Below are positions 54,713-63,070 of a stretch of DNA of 64,000 nucleotides, piece by piece. Position 1 is the stretch's first letter; every line of letters starts with the position of its first letter. Position numbers and translations under genes: made by a program. The DNA comes from Karstenula rhodostoma CBS 690.94. Taxonomy: Eukaryota > Ascomycota > Dothideomycetes > Pleosporales > Didymosphaeriaceae. The stretch is taken from contig MU001507.1 in NCBI GenBank assembly GCA_010093485.1, forward strand, positions 259,620 to 323,619. Direction: 5' to 3'. The notes beneath the pieces are model-generated. The model saw nothing but the letters and a program-made list of their open reading frames with translations. It was not told the DNA's origin and did not search any database.

Positions 54713-54763
54713 GTTAGTTCCTCCAACTGAGGTCAATAAATTCACTGTCTAACATCCAATCAG
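54713..54763 (+). other. 51-nt spliceosomal-intron-like insertion in the tRNA D-loop
   Basis: Begins GTTAGT, contains TCTAAC 10-15 bases before its end, and ends CAG; all three signals and the length fit the spliceosomal introns of this window (the PTH11-like gene uses the same GTTAGT donor at 63437). The insertion is also bordered by direct GGTTA repeats (54712-54716 and 54765-54769), and GTTAG/CTAAC plus CCTC/GAGG inside it can pair. Confidence 0.7.
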
Positions 54764-54785
54764 CGGTTATGATGTCTGCTTTACA

Positions 54786-54807
54786 TCCAGCATTAGCAAG
54801 TGTAGAG
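54786..54807 (+). other. canonical anticodon-loop tRNA intron (22 nt)
   Basis: Located directly after loop position 37, as for endonuclease-spliced eukaryotic tRNA introns. Its removal restores a seven-base loop and a five-pair anticodon stem. Confidence 0.8.
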
Positions 54808-54843
54808 CGCAGAAGGTCCCCGGTTCGATCCCGGGCAGCCGTA

Positions 54844-55255
54844 CTATCTTTTTTCTTTTTTTCCATTGCTGTTAGGTGCAGCAGTGCGACCTTTTTGGCT
54901 GCTTAGGCTCTCGGGTGGGGCAAGTAAGGAACATCATTCTGCAGAGAGGGCACGACAATCTGTCTGCACCTACGTTTTTACGCATGGTGTTCTGTGGACT
55001 TACTGTTGCGGTGTGCTGCTTAATCGTCCTTGGCTGCACAATATCGCACTAGCAGAGGCGTCCGGACAACGACCTTTTCTTCTTCTCTCAATTGATTTGA
55101 TATCCACGGAACACTTTGACTGAAACGTCTACAGGTGGCTCACACAGAGGAGCAAGATCGACATAGCCATGCGATATCTGTGATTCGATTATAGTATCTA
55201 GGAATCCCATCTCCGGCAGAGCCTCCAGGGTTCGGTCTCACTGGCATGGTGCAAT
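54844..55255. other. intergenic interval
   Basis: Apart from the Pol III terminator nothing is recognised between the tRNA and the HeLo/kinase-like pseudogene. Confidence 0.5.
54849..54862 (+). terminator. Pol III terminator of the tRNA gene
   Basis: Two T-runs (six and seven Ts split by one C) start five bases after the discriminator base. Confidence 0.85.
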
Positions 55256-56940
55256 CTACACACAACACTGCTCAATACTCCTCACAACCCGCCAGTTGAA
55301 CTCATGCAGCCACTCCCCCTCCGGCGCGGCACCAGATAGCCCAAAGTCGGACCTCAGGCACCGCAGAACAATATCCTGGTATTCATCCCCCATGCAGCCC
55401 GCCAGGTGGCTCTCAGCCTTCCTAATCGCGCGCTGCCGTAGCATCTTGATGGGGTAAATGCGGCCCCAGTCGCGATAGAGCGACCTCAAGCGATACTCCC
55501 TTTTGTCTGGATCCTTTGGTGTCGCGGTCAAGTCCTGGATCTGTTCGTCTTGTATTGCGCGCCGGAGATCCGGGATGATGGTCTTCGAGCTCAGCCGACC
55601 ATCCTTCGGCGTCTAGTTTCTCCCATGTATTATGGTTATCTATCTTGGCCGTTCTGTTGTTGATTTTCGCGATCGTCTATTCAAGCCAATCCTCTGAGAG
55701 CTGGATTGTGCCGGAAGCCGCATCCCCACCACCTATGGGTTCGCTGGGCCGTGCATGATCAAAGGCACCGATGCGATCGGAGGTACTGGAGTCCCTAAAA
55801 ACATCGACTTCTAGCTCGCTGAGTGGGCTCCAGAGCCCTATCTCGAGGAGAACGAGACCCAAAGCGTAATGGTCATGGCGGAAGCGGTGGCAACTGCGGT
55901 GAGGAGAGGACCGCGACCACCGTTTCGTTTTGTGCAGTAAATATGCCGGGTGACGATAGACCTTCTCCGCCAGAAAATCGGGCAGTTTGTGGGTGCGCTT
56001 CGTCGCGGAGGGCGATAGACCATGCACGGCATTTCGCGAGTTCTTGAAGCCGTCAATGTACGGCATAGACATGTCGTACGGTAATCGGCTTCCAGAAGGG
56101 CTGGTCTTGGGCTGGCTCCAGAAGAACATGACGTTCTTGGCCGAGAACTCGCGGTGCATCCAAGACGCCAAGTGAAGCTGGTACATGGCTGAGATGAGCG
56201 TCTTTGGTAGTTGGTATCGTTTCGTTATGGATGGCAGGCTCACTGTTAAACCGCCACGGGAACTGCCGATGTTTGACGCTCGAATATTAGATTTTAGTAC
56301 AGTTGCCAGATTCAAGGGATCACGGGAGTGATCAATGTTGCTGGGGAGCTCGTATATCAGCGATATGCGGTTATGGTCCTTTTCAGTCATCCGGATACAC
56401 TGAAACGCCGATACTGTGATTGCCTCATTCAGCAGTCGTGCCAGGTCTTCCAGACTGCGTGTCTCGCTGTTCATCTCTGCGAGGAAATTTTCGTACAGGC
56501 CAGGCCTAGGTACGAACCCAGTCAATAACACCTTGTCTTCCAGAAACACGTGAATAGGCTCTAGGCCCGCAGTCCTGTTCCAGGTTCTCATGCGCGAGGC
56601 AGATCTCCAATGTTTATGTAGAGGGCTGGTTTGCCGGTTGATTGTGATGCTGCTCTTTTCGTCTTGGCCGGCATCTAATGCGCGGTATCTGACTGAACAG
56701 GTGAAGTCATGCTTTTGCTCCCCGGATTGAGATGCCGGCTGGCGAACATCAAGATCCTCATCAATCTTCGCATATTCCCTAGGGCGCGATGGTCGGTTTG
56801 GCTAATCACACTTGCCACGGTATCTCGAATGATGTACAGGTTATCGTTGAGCTGCGCGAGATCCTTGAGCAACTTTTCGAAACTTTCCCTGTCTTTGATG
56901 ACCCATTTGAGCTTCATGAACCCAACTTTAGCATTAGCAG
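55256..56940 (-). pseudogene. HeLo/kinase-like (prion-inhibition-domain) protein, truncated and broken
   Basis: On the minus strand the order of conserved blocks is: end of a HeLo-type domain (KLKWVIKDRESFEKLLKDLA, about 56915-56850), then the long kinase-like domain seen in fungal HeLo proteins (IHVFLEDKVLLTGFVPRP, LASWMHREFSAKNVMFFW, HDHYALGLVLLEIGLW) and a C-terminal region (YRDWGRIYPIKMLRQRAIRK). It is broken by a frame change near 56690, an in-frame TAG at 55677-55679 and another frame change near 55585, and it lacks the first part of the HeLo domain. Intact relatives take part in self/non-self recognition and regulated cell death. This copy cannot make a full product. Confidence 0.72.
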
Positions 56941-57580
56941 TGAACCTGCCGGTGCTTTTGTCCGGGGACGATTGGCCTTCATAGACAGCCAGTCCTTCGG
57001 CGTGTTCTTCATGACCGTTGTCGGGATGGCCATAAAGCTGTACTGGGGCGAAATTGAGAAACACCTGCGCTCGACCGCGCCCTACATCGCCATGGCGTCC
57101 GATCGCGGCGCCACAGCAGACCACAGCGTCCTCGTTCGCATGCCGAGCCATCCTGTCGTTGGGCTGGCATACGGCTCCAGTTGGCGCCAGCCTTTGCTCG
57201 GCTTTGTCACGGTCAACGCGGCACTCAGCGAGGTGCTCGTTATCACGCTCAACACCGTGCCGTTCTCGACGTCGACGGCGTATGTGGCTTTCGAGCTCTC
57301 TGTGTATATCAGCGCTGGTATTCTCGCGCTGATGATCGCTGCTGTGCCGCTCGTAATCGTGTGGGGACTTCGAAGAAGGAGGAAGGCGGTGGGGAATCCT
57401 CCTGGGTGCATTGCACAGGTGCTTGCGCTGGTCGATGATGAACTACGCAGCAGCTTTGGCGATCTTAAAGAGTTGGACAGTACACAGAGAGATCGTGTAG
57501 TTCAGAGCTGGAAGTGCAGGTATTCGCTGGTGGGCCGCGGCCACGGGGATAGAAATATTGTGGCGCGTTGTTCCGGATAA
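56941..57580 (+). pseudogene. 3' fragment of a DUF3433 membrane protein gene
   Basis: The open plus-strand frame matches the C-terminal third of fungal DUF3433 proteins: FVRGRLAFIDSQSFGVFFMT (membrane segment), APYIAMASD, FVTVNAALSEVLVITLNTVP, ELSVYISAGILALMIAAVPL (membrane segment), GNPPGCIAQVLALV, and a cytoplasmic end with RDRVVQSWKCRYSLV. It starts at a good splice acceptor (GCATTAGCAG, ending 56940), but the upstream exons that should encode several hundred residues are absent: the bases before it belong to the HeLo gene on the other strand. No internal lesion is seen. No start codon is available except internal Met residues. Confidence 0.7.
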
Positions 57581-57809
57581 GGACAATGCTTGTTAATAGT
57601 TACAAAGCCGTGGCTTGCAGCATCTCCACGACACTATCTCGTGATTGCATAGCCAAGTGGTATTTCCAATGGTTTCCCGGACGTCGGTCTGCAAGACATG
57701 TTTCATGTGATCATCAAGTACATAATGGTATCTCCAAGGAAGCCCCCACCCCTGAAACAGCACGAACCCAGCCCCACCCCATCCTTCTCCCTGCTCCCAA
57801 TAAAAAACC

Positions 57810-59927
57810 TCACAGCCTCACCTCCCTCCCTTTGATCTTCTTCAAAAGCTTCCCCGTAAACCTCTTATACGTCTTTGTCTCAGGATCCAGCCAGAACAGC
57901 GTATCTCCCCTCGTCTCCACCGCCTTTGCATTGATCCCGTCTTTCTGGAAGAGATGCTTCTGCTGCTTATTCGTACCCGTCGTGTGCATCTGCTTCGTGA
58001 CCCTCAGCCACAGCGGGACCGCGAAGGCGGGGAGATTCTCGCGCGCATGGTCTGCGATGGATTTGAGCGTCGCAGCGTCGGGCGCGGTAGTGCCGCTCTT
58101 GAGGATGACGGCGGCGCAGCCCGCGCGCCCGTCGTGGTGCGGCACCTGCACGCCATATACATTCGCTTCTTCGATGTCGGGATGTTTGCCTAAGGCATCC
58201 GCAACTTCGGCCGTGGATACGTTCTCTGCTTTCCACCGGAAGGTGTCGCCGATGCGGTCGATGAAGTACCACCGCCCTTCCTTGTCGCGCCGGATAAGGT
58301 CGCCGGAGCGGAAATACGCATCGCCCTTGGTGCAAACATCGCGCAGGACCTTGGAAGTCGTCGCCTTCGAGTTGCCCCAGTAGCCCTGGAACTTCTGGGC
58401 TACATTCGCGGCATCAAGTTTAAACAGGAGTTCCCCCGCTTCGTCCCACTCGCAGACTTGGCAAAGGCCGGTTTTGGGGTCGCGCAGGGGTTCTGGCGGC
58501 GAGAAGTCGGGATCCATGCGGACGACGGGGAGGGAGGCCCCCATGAGGAGATTGGCTAGCGTGCCGTTGCGTGCGAAGGCTCCTGCGCTGAAGCCGTTTG
58601 TGGATTTGTTGAAGAGGCCGCTTGGGGCTTCTGTTGCGGAGTAGAACTCGTAGATGGTCTCGATGCCGAAGCGGTCTTTGAATGCGTCCCACACATCCGG
58701 GCGCAGTCCGTTGCCGAACGCGGCGCGTACGTTGTGTTGCTTGTCGAGAGGAGAGGATGGGACTGCATACAAGTAGCGGCACGTCTCGCCGACGTACTGG
58801 ATCATTGTAGCCTTCGAGGCTCGGACTTCAGGCCAGAAGGTTTTGTGGGAAAAGCGTTTTGATATGCAGATTGCGGCTCCACTACGCAATACGGGACCGA
58901 CCCCGAGCACCGAGGCAGCACTGTGGTAGAGAGGCATCGATGTGTAGAGCACGTCTGTGGGTTTGATACCGATCCAACTGTTAATGAACTTGGCGCCCGT
59001 GAAGGCTTTACCCCAGGACATGATGGCGGCCTTAGGGAGACCTGTTGTTCCCGATGTGTAGATCAACATGGCCATGCTGTTTATTTGTTGATTTCCGCGT
59101 TCGGAGTCAGGGAAACGGGTTGGCTGGAGGGAAAGAATATGGCCTTCAAGACGCTTGTCAAAGAAGACGATTTCGAGCCTACGGGGCTGTGACTCCGAGG
59201 TGTCGTCTTCGGATTGGTTTTGAGGAACAGTCAGGTTCGCCTGCTGTTGGACCTTTTGTGGAATTTGGTTCGGATCGTTCTCAAACTCGTATATCGCTTG
59301 ATTGTCTTGTTGACCTGCAGTAGCAGGCACCGTCGCGAAACCATGTTCCGCCATGACGCTCTCTTTGAAATTCTCCTGGCTGCTCTGATCCACAAGCACC
59401 AGTCTCGCCGTGCTCGTCCTCACGGTGTGAAACAGCGGAGCGCCCGTCAGATTATAGTTGATGAAGGCCGGTTTCGCGCCAATACTCCACAAGCCGAACC
59501 ACACCCATAGAAACACCTCGCTGTTCACAAAGTCCATAGCGACGACCTCCTCCTTCTCCACCCCCTTGCTCTTCAGCCATGTTCCGTATTTTAGGACAAT
59601 CTCGTATGCCTCAGCATAGCTCCAGGTCTCACCAGAGTGTCCCGAGATAATCCAGGGGCGCTGGCGGTTGGACGACTTGGCTTGCGCTTCGAGCACGTAG
59701 AACAGGTTGAGGGTGTCATTGCGCTCGGCCAGATGGGTTCTTATTTTCGCGGAGACCAGAGACGAGAGGAGGCCGTAGTCGTAAGAGAGAGCGTGTCGTC
59801 CGTTGAGGTAGGCGAGGCTGGCGGTGGCTGCGGCTGCGGGGAGGGCGAGTGCTGCGGGACCGCGGAGGTTAGCTACCGTAACTCTGGGATGGGTACTGCG
59901 CGATTGTGGCGTGGGCTTACCTTGCAT
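57810..59927 (-). CDS. fatty-acid transporter / very-long-chain acyl-CoA synthetase (FAT1-like)
   Basis: A 7-nt first exon (59927-59921) and a large second exon (59851-57810) separated by a 69-nt intron with GTAAGC, GCTAAC and CAG; about 682 residues. The intron is in frame and open, so the unspliced reading would add 23 residues, but only splicing gives the usual N-terminus (MQALALPAAAATASLAYLNG). The ATP/AMP signature is MLIYTSGTTGLPKAAIMSWG; further motifs are YEFYSATEAPSG, FRSGDLIRRDKEGRWYFIDR and DTFRWKAENVST (FATP/VLACS motif). The enzyme activates long or very long fatty acids to CoA esters and couples this to uptake at plasma membrane, ER or peroxisome. The C-terminus EVRL is not a strong peroxisomal signal. 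An Asn/Gln/Glu-rich insertion (about residues 185-235) precedes the AMP motif. Confidence 0.94.
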   Translation of the reverse strand: MQGKPTPQSRSTHPRVTVANLRGPAALALPAAAATASLAYLNGRHALSYDYGLLSSLVSAKIRTHLAERNDTLNLFYVLEAQAKSSNRQRPWIISGHSGETWSYAEAYEIVLKYGTWLKSKGVEKEEVVAMDFVNSEVFLWVWFGLWSIGAKPAFINYNLTGAPLFHTVRTSTARLVLVDQSSQENFKESVMAEHGFATVPATAGQQDNQAIYEFENDPNQIPQKVQQQANLTVPQNQSEDDTSESQPRRLEIVFFDKRLEGHILSLQPTRFPDSERGNQQINSMAMLIYTSGTTGLPKAAIMSWGKAFTGAKFINSWIGIKPTDVLYTSMPLYHSAASVLGVGPVLRSGAAICISKRFSHKTFWPEVRASKATMIQYVGETCRYLYAVPSSPLDKQHNVRAAFGNGLRPDVWDAFKDRFGIETIYEFYSATEAPSGLFNKSTNGFSAGAFARNGTLANLLMGASLPVVRMDPDFSPPEPLRDPKTGLCQVCEWDEAGELLFKLDAANVAQKFQGYWGNSKATTSKVLRDVCTKGDAYFRSGDLIRRDKEGRWYFIDRIGDTFRWKAENVSTAEVADALGKHPDIEEANVYGVQVPHHDGRAGCAAVILKSGTTAPDAATLKSIADHARENLPAFAVPLWLRVTKQMHTTGTNKQQKHLFQKDGINAKAVETRGDTLFWLDPETKTYKRFTGKLLKKIKGREVRL

Positions 59928-60613
59928 CGTGGAGAAATGTATAAATCGTGCTCAAAGAGCGAACAGAGACGAGTGAGGCATTGTACGACGGATATAAGCC
60001 AGAATTGCGCGGTTCGGTCGTTGTTCGCGCAGACTGGCACTTGAAACTAGGAGATACCGAGGCATAACTGGCGTGGTGAAGGTCTGTGCGTTTTCTGGGG
60101 AAGGCTGCACTATCCTCGAACGGGTATAAGTAACTCCACCGCCTAAACTCGCCAGTCTGAATCTGGGTATGCGTGCAATTGTGCTTTCGGCCGATCCTGA
60201 CGGTATTGCAAGGCTCAATACTATGTGGTACCTATCAACTGCGATTCAACACGAACCCGCTTCTTTAGAAATGGTGTCTCGAGAAGTGAGCGTTTTTCTT
60301 CTTTCCCACCGCTCTTGGGATATACAAAGAGGTTTAACGCACCGCTTCGAACCTACGACACTCCCAAAATCCGGATTCGAGAATATTAATCCCTTGCGTA
60401 TGCTACCTGCCCTCGAACTTGTTCCTACGTTGGGCCGCGATGCGGGCTTGACGAACAAGCATCGGTCACTGTTGTTACAGGGATGAAACCGTGGTGGAGC
60501 CAACCAAGACACACCTCTACTAGGTAAGCTCGTCGTCAAAAGTCAAAAAGTCGCAGGCTTGAAACATGAAGTTTCCTCTGATTTTTCCTTCTGCTTGACT
60601 ACGAAGCCCAGAC
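59928..60613. other. intergenic interval
   Basis: Upstream side of the FAT1-like gene and 3' side of the dehydrogenase gene. Frames here are open on both strands but unlike any protein I know; nothing is accepted. Confidence 0.5.
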
Positions 60614-61747
60614 CTACGCAGAAGAGTAGTTTCCCTCGACCCATCCTCCATCGACATGCCACTGCGCCTTAGTCACATACTTGCTCTCGTCACCAAGCAG
60701 GAAGGCAATGGACGCAGCAATCTCCCAGGGTTCGGCGAGCTCGCGCTTGAGGATGGTGGGGATGTTGGCTGCGGAGAGGTGGAATTCGCCAAGGGGAGAG
60801 TTGAAGGGCTTCTCCATCATCTCTGTGTTGATGCAGCCGCTTTCGTTGTGTTAGCATGGTGGTCTAGGGGTTAGATGGGGGTGAAGGATAGGATAGCTTA
60901 CGGGCAGAGAGTGTTAACGCGGATTCCTCGTGGTGCGGCTTCAAAAGCTGCGACTTTGGTGAGGCTGCGGTGCGGGTTCAAGGTCAGCAAAGTCAAGCAG
61001 TGTGGAATGATTTTTCGTGCATAGTTTCATGAACCGACAAGAGATCTGTCTGGGAGGACAAAGCACTTCCAGCGATGGCTCGAGATCGACATACCCTATC
61101 AAAGCGTGCTTCGCAGACACATAAGCGGCCACACCAGCAGAACCATAGCTGCTGGCGACACTACCGACGTTCACAATCGAGCCGCCATCCTTGATCACCT
61201 TCATCTCCTCCTTGATGCAGTTGAACGTCCCTACGACGTTAACATTGATCAGGCGAGCGAAGTAGTCTGCATCGAGATCGGTGATCGGGAAAATCTCGCG
61301 TTGTTCCACGGCTACGGAAATGCCATCTCATGTCAGCGAAACAATTACCATCATGCATAAACCCGGCCCGTTTCATCGCCAAATAAATACGCCGATAGGG
61401 TCGGATGTTAACAACCTACCAGCTACATTCGCACATCCGTCGAGCTTGCCGAACTTCTCGACCGTTTGCGAGATCCACGATTTTACGGTCTCGGGCTTAC
61501 TGATGTCGACGACACACGTCCAGTATCTGCCCTTTGCCTCGGGAAACTCCTGGTCGATCTCTAAGGCAGCTTTTTCGAGGTTGGAGGCAGTCGTCGCGCA
61601 TATGGACACTGTTGCGCCCCGCGCGAGGAGGTACTTGCTAAGGGCGAGCCCAGTGCCTCGACTGGCGCCTGTGATTGTGATGACTTTCCCTGCGAAGGGT
61701 CGCGGGTTGACTGCGTAAGGGCTCGCAATATTGCTAATAGAACCCAT
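60614..61747 (-). CDS. short-chain dehydrogenase/reductase (classical SDR)
   Basis: Four exons on the minus strand: 61747-61420, 61311-61095, 60964-60902, 60839-60614, about 277 residues. The cofactor site is ITITGASRGTGLALSKYLL, followed by CVVDISKPE and the NVAG-type segment KLDGCANVA (completed across intron 1). The catalytic residues are Ser in SIVNVGSVASSYGSAG and the YVSAK motif; LINVNVVGTFNCIKEE and RGIRVNTLCPGCINTEMMEK are conserved SDR blocks, the latter split by introns. The C-terminus (WHVDGGWVEGNYSSA) matches SDRs that use the D-G-G-W end to shape the substrate pocket. NAD versus NADP preference and substrate are unknown. The first and third introns (107 and 130 nt) are longer than most here. 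Confidence 0.93.
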
Positions 61748-63070
61748 GATGTCAATGAGATAGGAGTAGAAAGATCCGTCAATGCAGCGAAACTACCTTA
61801 TTGACCGAAGAGATTCTGTGTTGCCAGGAACGAGGTCAAGTTTGAGAAGGAAGGATGGAGTCCGTACGATGGGGACTCGAGTTGCCTGGCACAGAGACGT
61901 TCCCCGCTGCTCGCGAGATACTACTGTCTTGCATCTCCACATCCTTGCATTCTTTCGTCTTGACACTGTCGCAGCGACTGAAACAACCCGTGCACGCGGA
62001 GGCTCTTCCAGTCTAGGTATATCGCCATTTGCAGGAATCCTACAGGAATCCGATCGTCTGCGCAAGCTGCCAGTGGCGTGACGTCTTGGCACGCAACCGC
62101 TGGAAGATAGATCCGCTTCCCGTTGCCCCTACTGTGGTTGCAAGGGTAAGTTGGGGCAGTGGGTCTACTAGAGTAGAGATAAGAAAAATAAATAAAAGCT
62201 TACTAATATATTACTAATATATTACACTAAGCCCTAAAGTAGATTAGCTAGGCCTATTATAAAGCTTTTATTACTTTTATTATAATAGGGGGGCTAACCT
62301 ATAGAGCTTTAGAGTTCGGGCTAAGAAGTCGCCCCTACTTACCTTGCAACCTGCTCCACACTGATATCCACCCACTGTTACTCGCACGCAAGAGTTTCGT
62401 ACGAGATATGCTCCGAGTTCGGCCTTAAATGCTCTAGGCATCTAGTTTGCTGAACCTATCCGGTAGGAGACTGTTATGTGTGACACGACGTGAAAATTGT
62501 TACCCTCGAACCTGCCAAGTCTGTCCGGATGGTAGAGGTCTCTTTCGTATTGCTTTTGGCGAGGACGATGATAACGCCCACCGGGAGACGCGAATGGTTA
62601 TATGATAATCCTGATCTGGTAGCACGCACACCGTTATATGCGCGGGAGGAACCAGGCAGCAGAAGGGGCGGAGATAGAACGGGCTGCGATCATTACTGTG
62701 CGAGGTTTAGTTAAGGATTCTAATGCTCGTGGGTTGCGTCAGACGTGACCACCCTGTAGCGTGAGGTCTTTGCGGGTGTAATTTTCTAGGCTTGTAAGAG
62801 CCGGCTTGCATAATTCACATACAAACACGTCTCTGATAACCCTACAACCCTCCCATCTTAGCCCGACACTAGGCCTCCGAGCAAGGAATGTAGATGTGAA
62901 CACCTCTCCCTATTTGCGTCGGGAACAGGGACAGTGTGCCCCTAATCGCATGGCATTGAGAAATGTACATCAGTGTGCGATGCTGACGGTACTGGGTCGC
63001 ACTCCCTCTTTTCGTTTGATTATTGCGATTGTTTGTTTTTGAAGCGTGCTCTGTCTTCCGTTAACTAGGG
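61748..63070. other. intergenic interval with an inverted-repeat element
   Basis: Divergent space between the SDR gene (-) and the PTH11/SAT4-type gene (+). It contains the element at 62131-62362. No other feature is recognised. Confidence 0.5.
62131..62362. mobile_element. inverted-repeat element (MITE-like), family 1 copy B
   Basis: About 232 bp. The left end (ACTGTGGTTGCAAGGGTAAG) is nearly the left end of copy A; the right end reads back as a diverged version (GGTTGCAAGGTAAGTAGGGG). The interior is very AT-rich (TAATATATTACTAATATATT region) and keeps the CGGGCTAAGAAGTC block just inside the right end, as in copy A. No coding capacity. Confidence 0.8.

Larger units (their letters stand above)
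54698..54843 (+). tRNA. tRNA-Val (anticodon UAC) with two insertions
   Basis: Acceptor stem 54698-54704 (GCGGCTG) pairs with 54836-54842 (CAGCCGT; outermost pair G-U), discriminator A at 54843. The D-arm starts TAGTCTAG (54705-54712), is interrupted by 51 nt (54713-54763), and resumes CGGTTATGATG (54764-54774). The anticodon stem is TCTGC (54775-54779) with GCAGA (54809-54813); the loop TTTACA + C encodes anticodon TAC and is interrupted by a 22-nt intron after position 37 (54786-54807). The T-arm CCCGG-TTCGATC-CCGGG (54819-54835) is perfect. With both insertions removed the sequence matches eukaryotic tRNA-Val in all arms, closely like yeast tRNA-Val (TAG.CGGTTATG and CGCAGAA). A T-run terminator follows. 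The B box is intact and the A box is only mildly changed by the D-loop insertion, so transcription by Pol III is plausible. Confidence 0.8.

Noticed and set aside
56789..57151. Possible antisense-overlapping pair of intact genes
   Set aside because: Family blocks on each strand stop at the same point near 56940, so each frame continues into the other gene only by chance; treated as two truncated genes.
57082..57411. Minus-strand frame opposite the DUF3433 fragment
   Set aside because: Shadow of the plus-strand membrane segments.
60169..60486. Plus-strand frame of 105 codons
   Set aside because: No family resemblance, no splice or promoter context, and overlapped by an equally open minus-strand frame.
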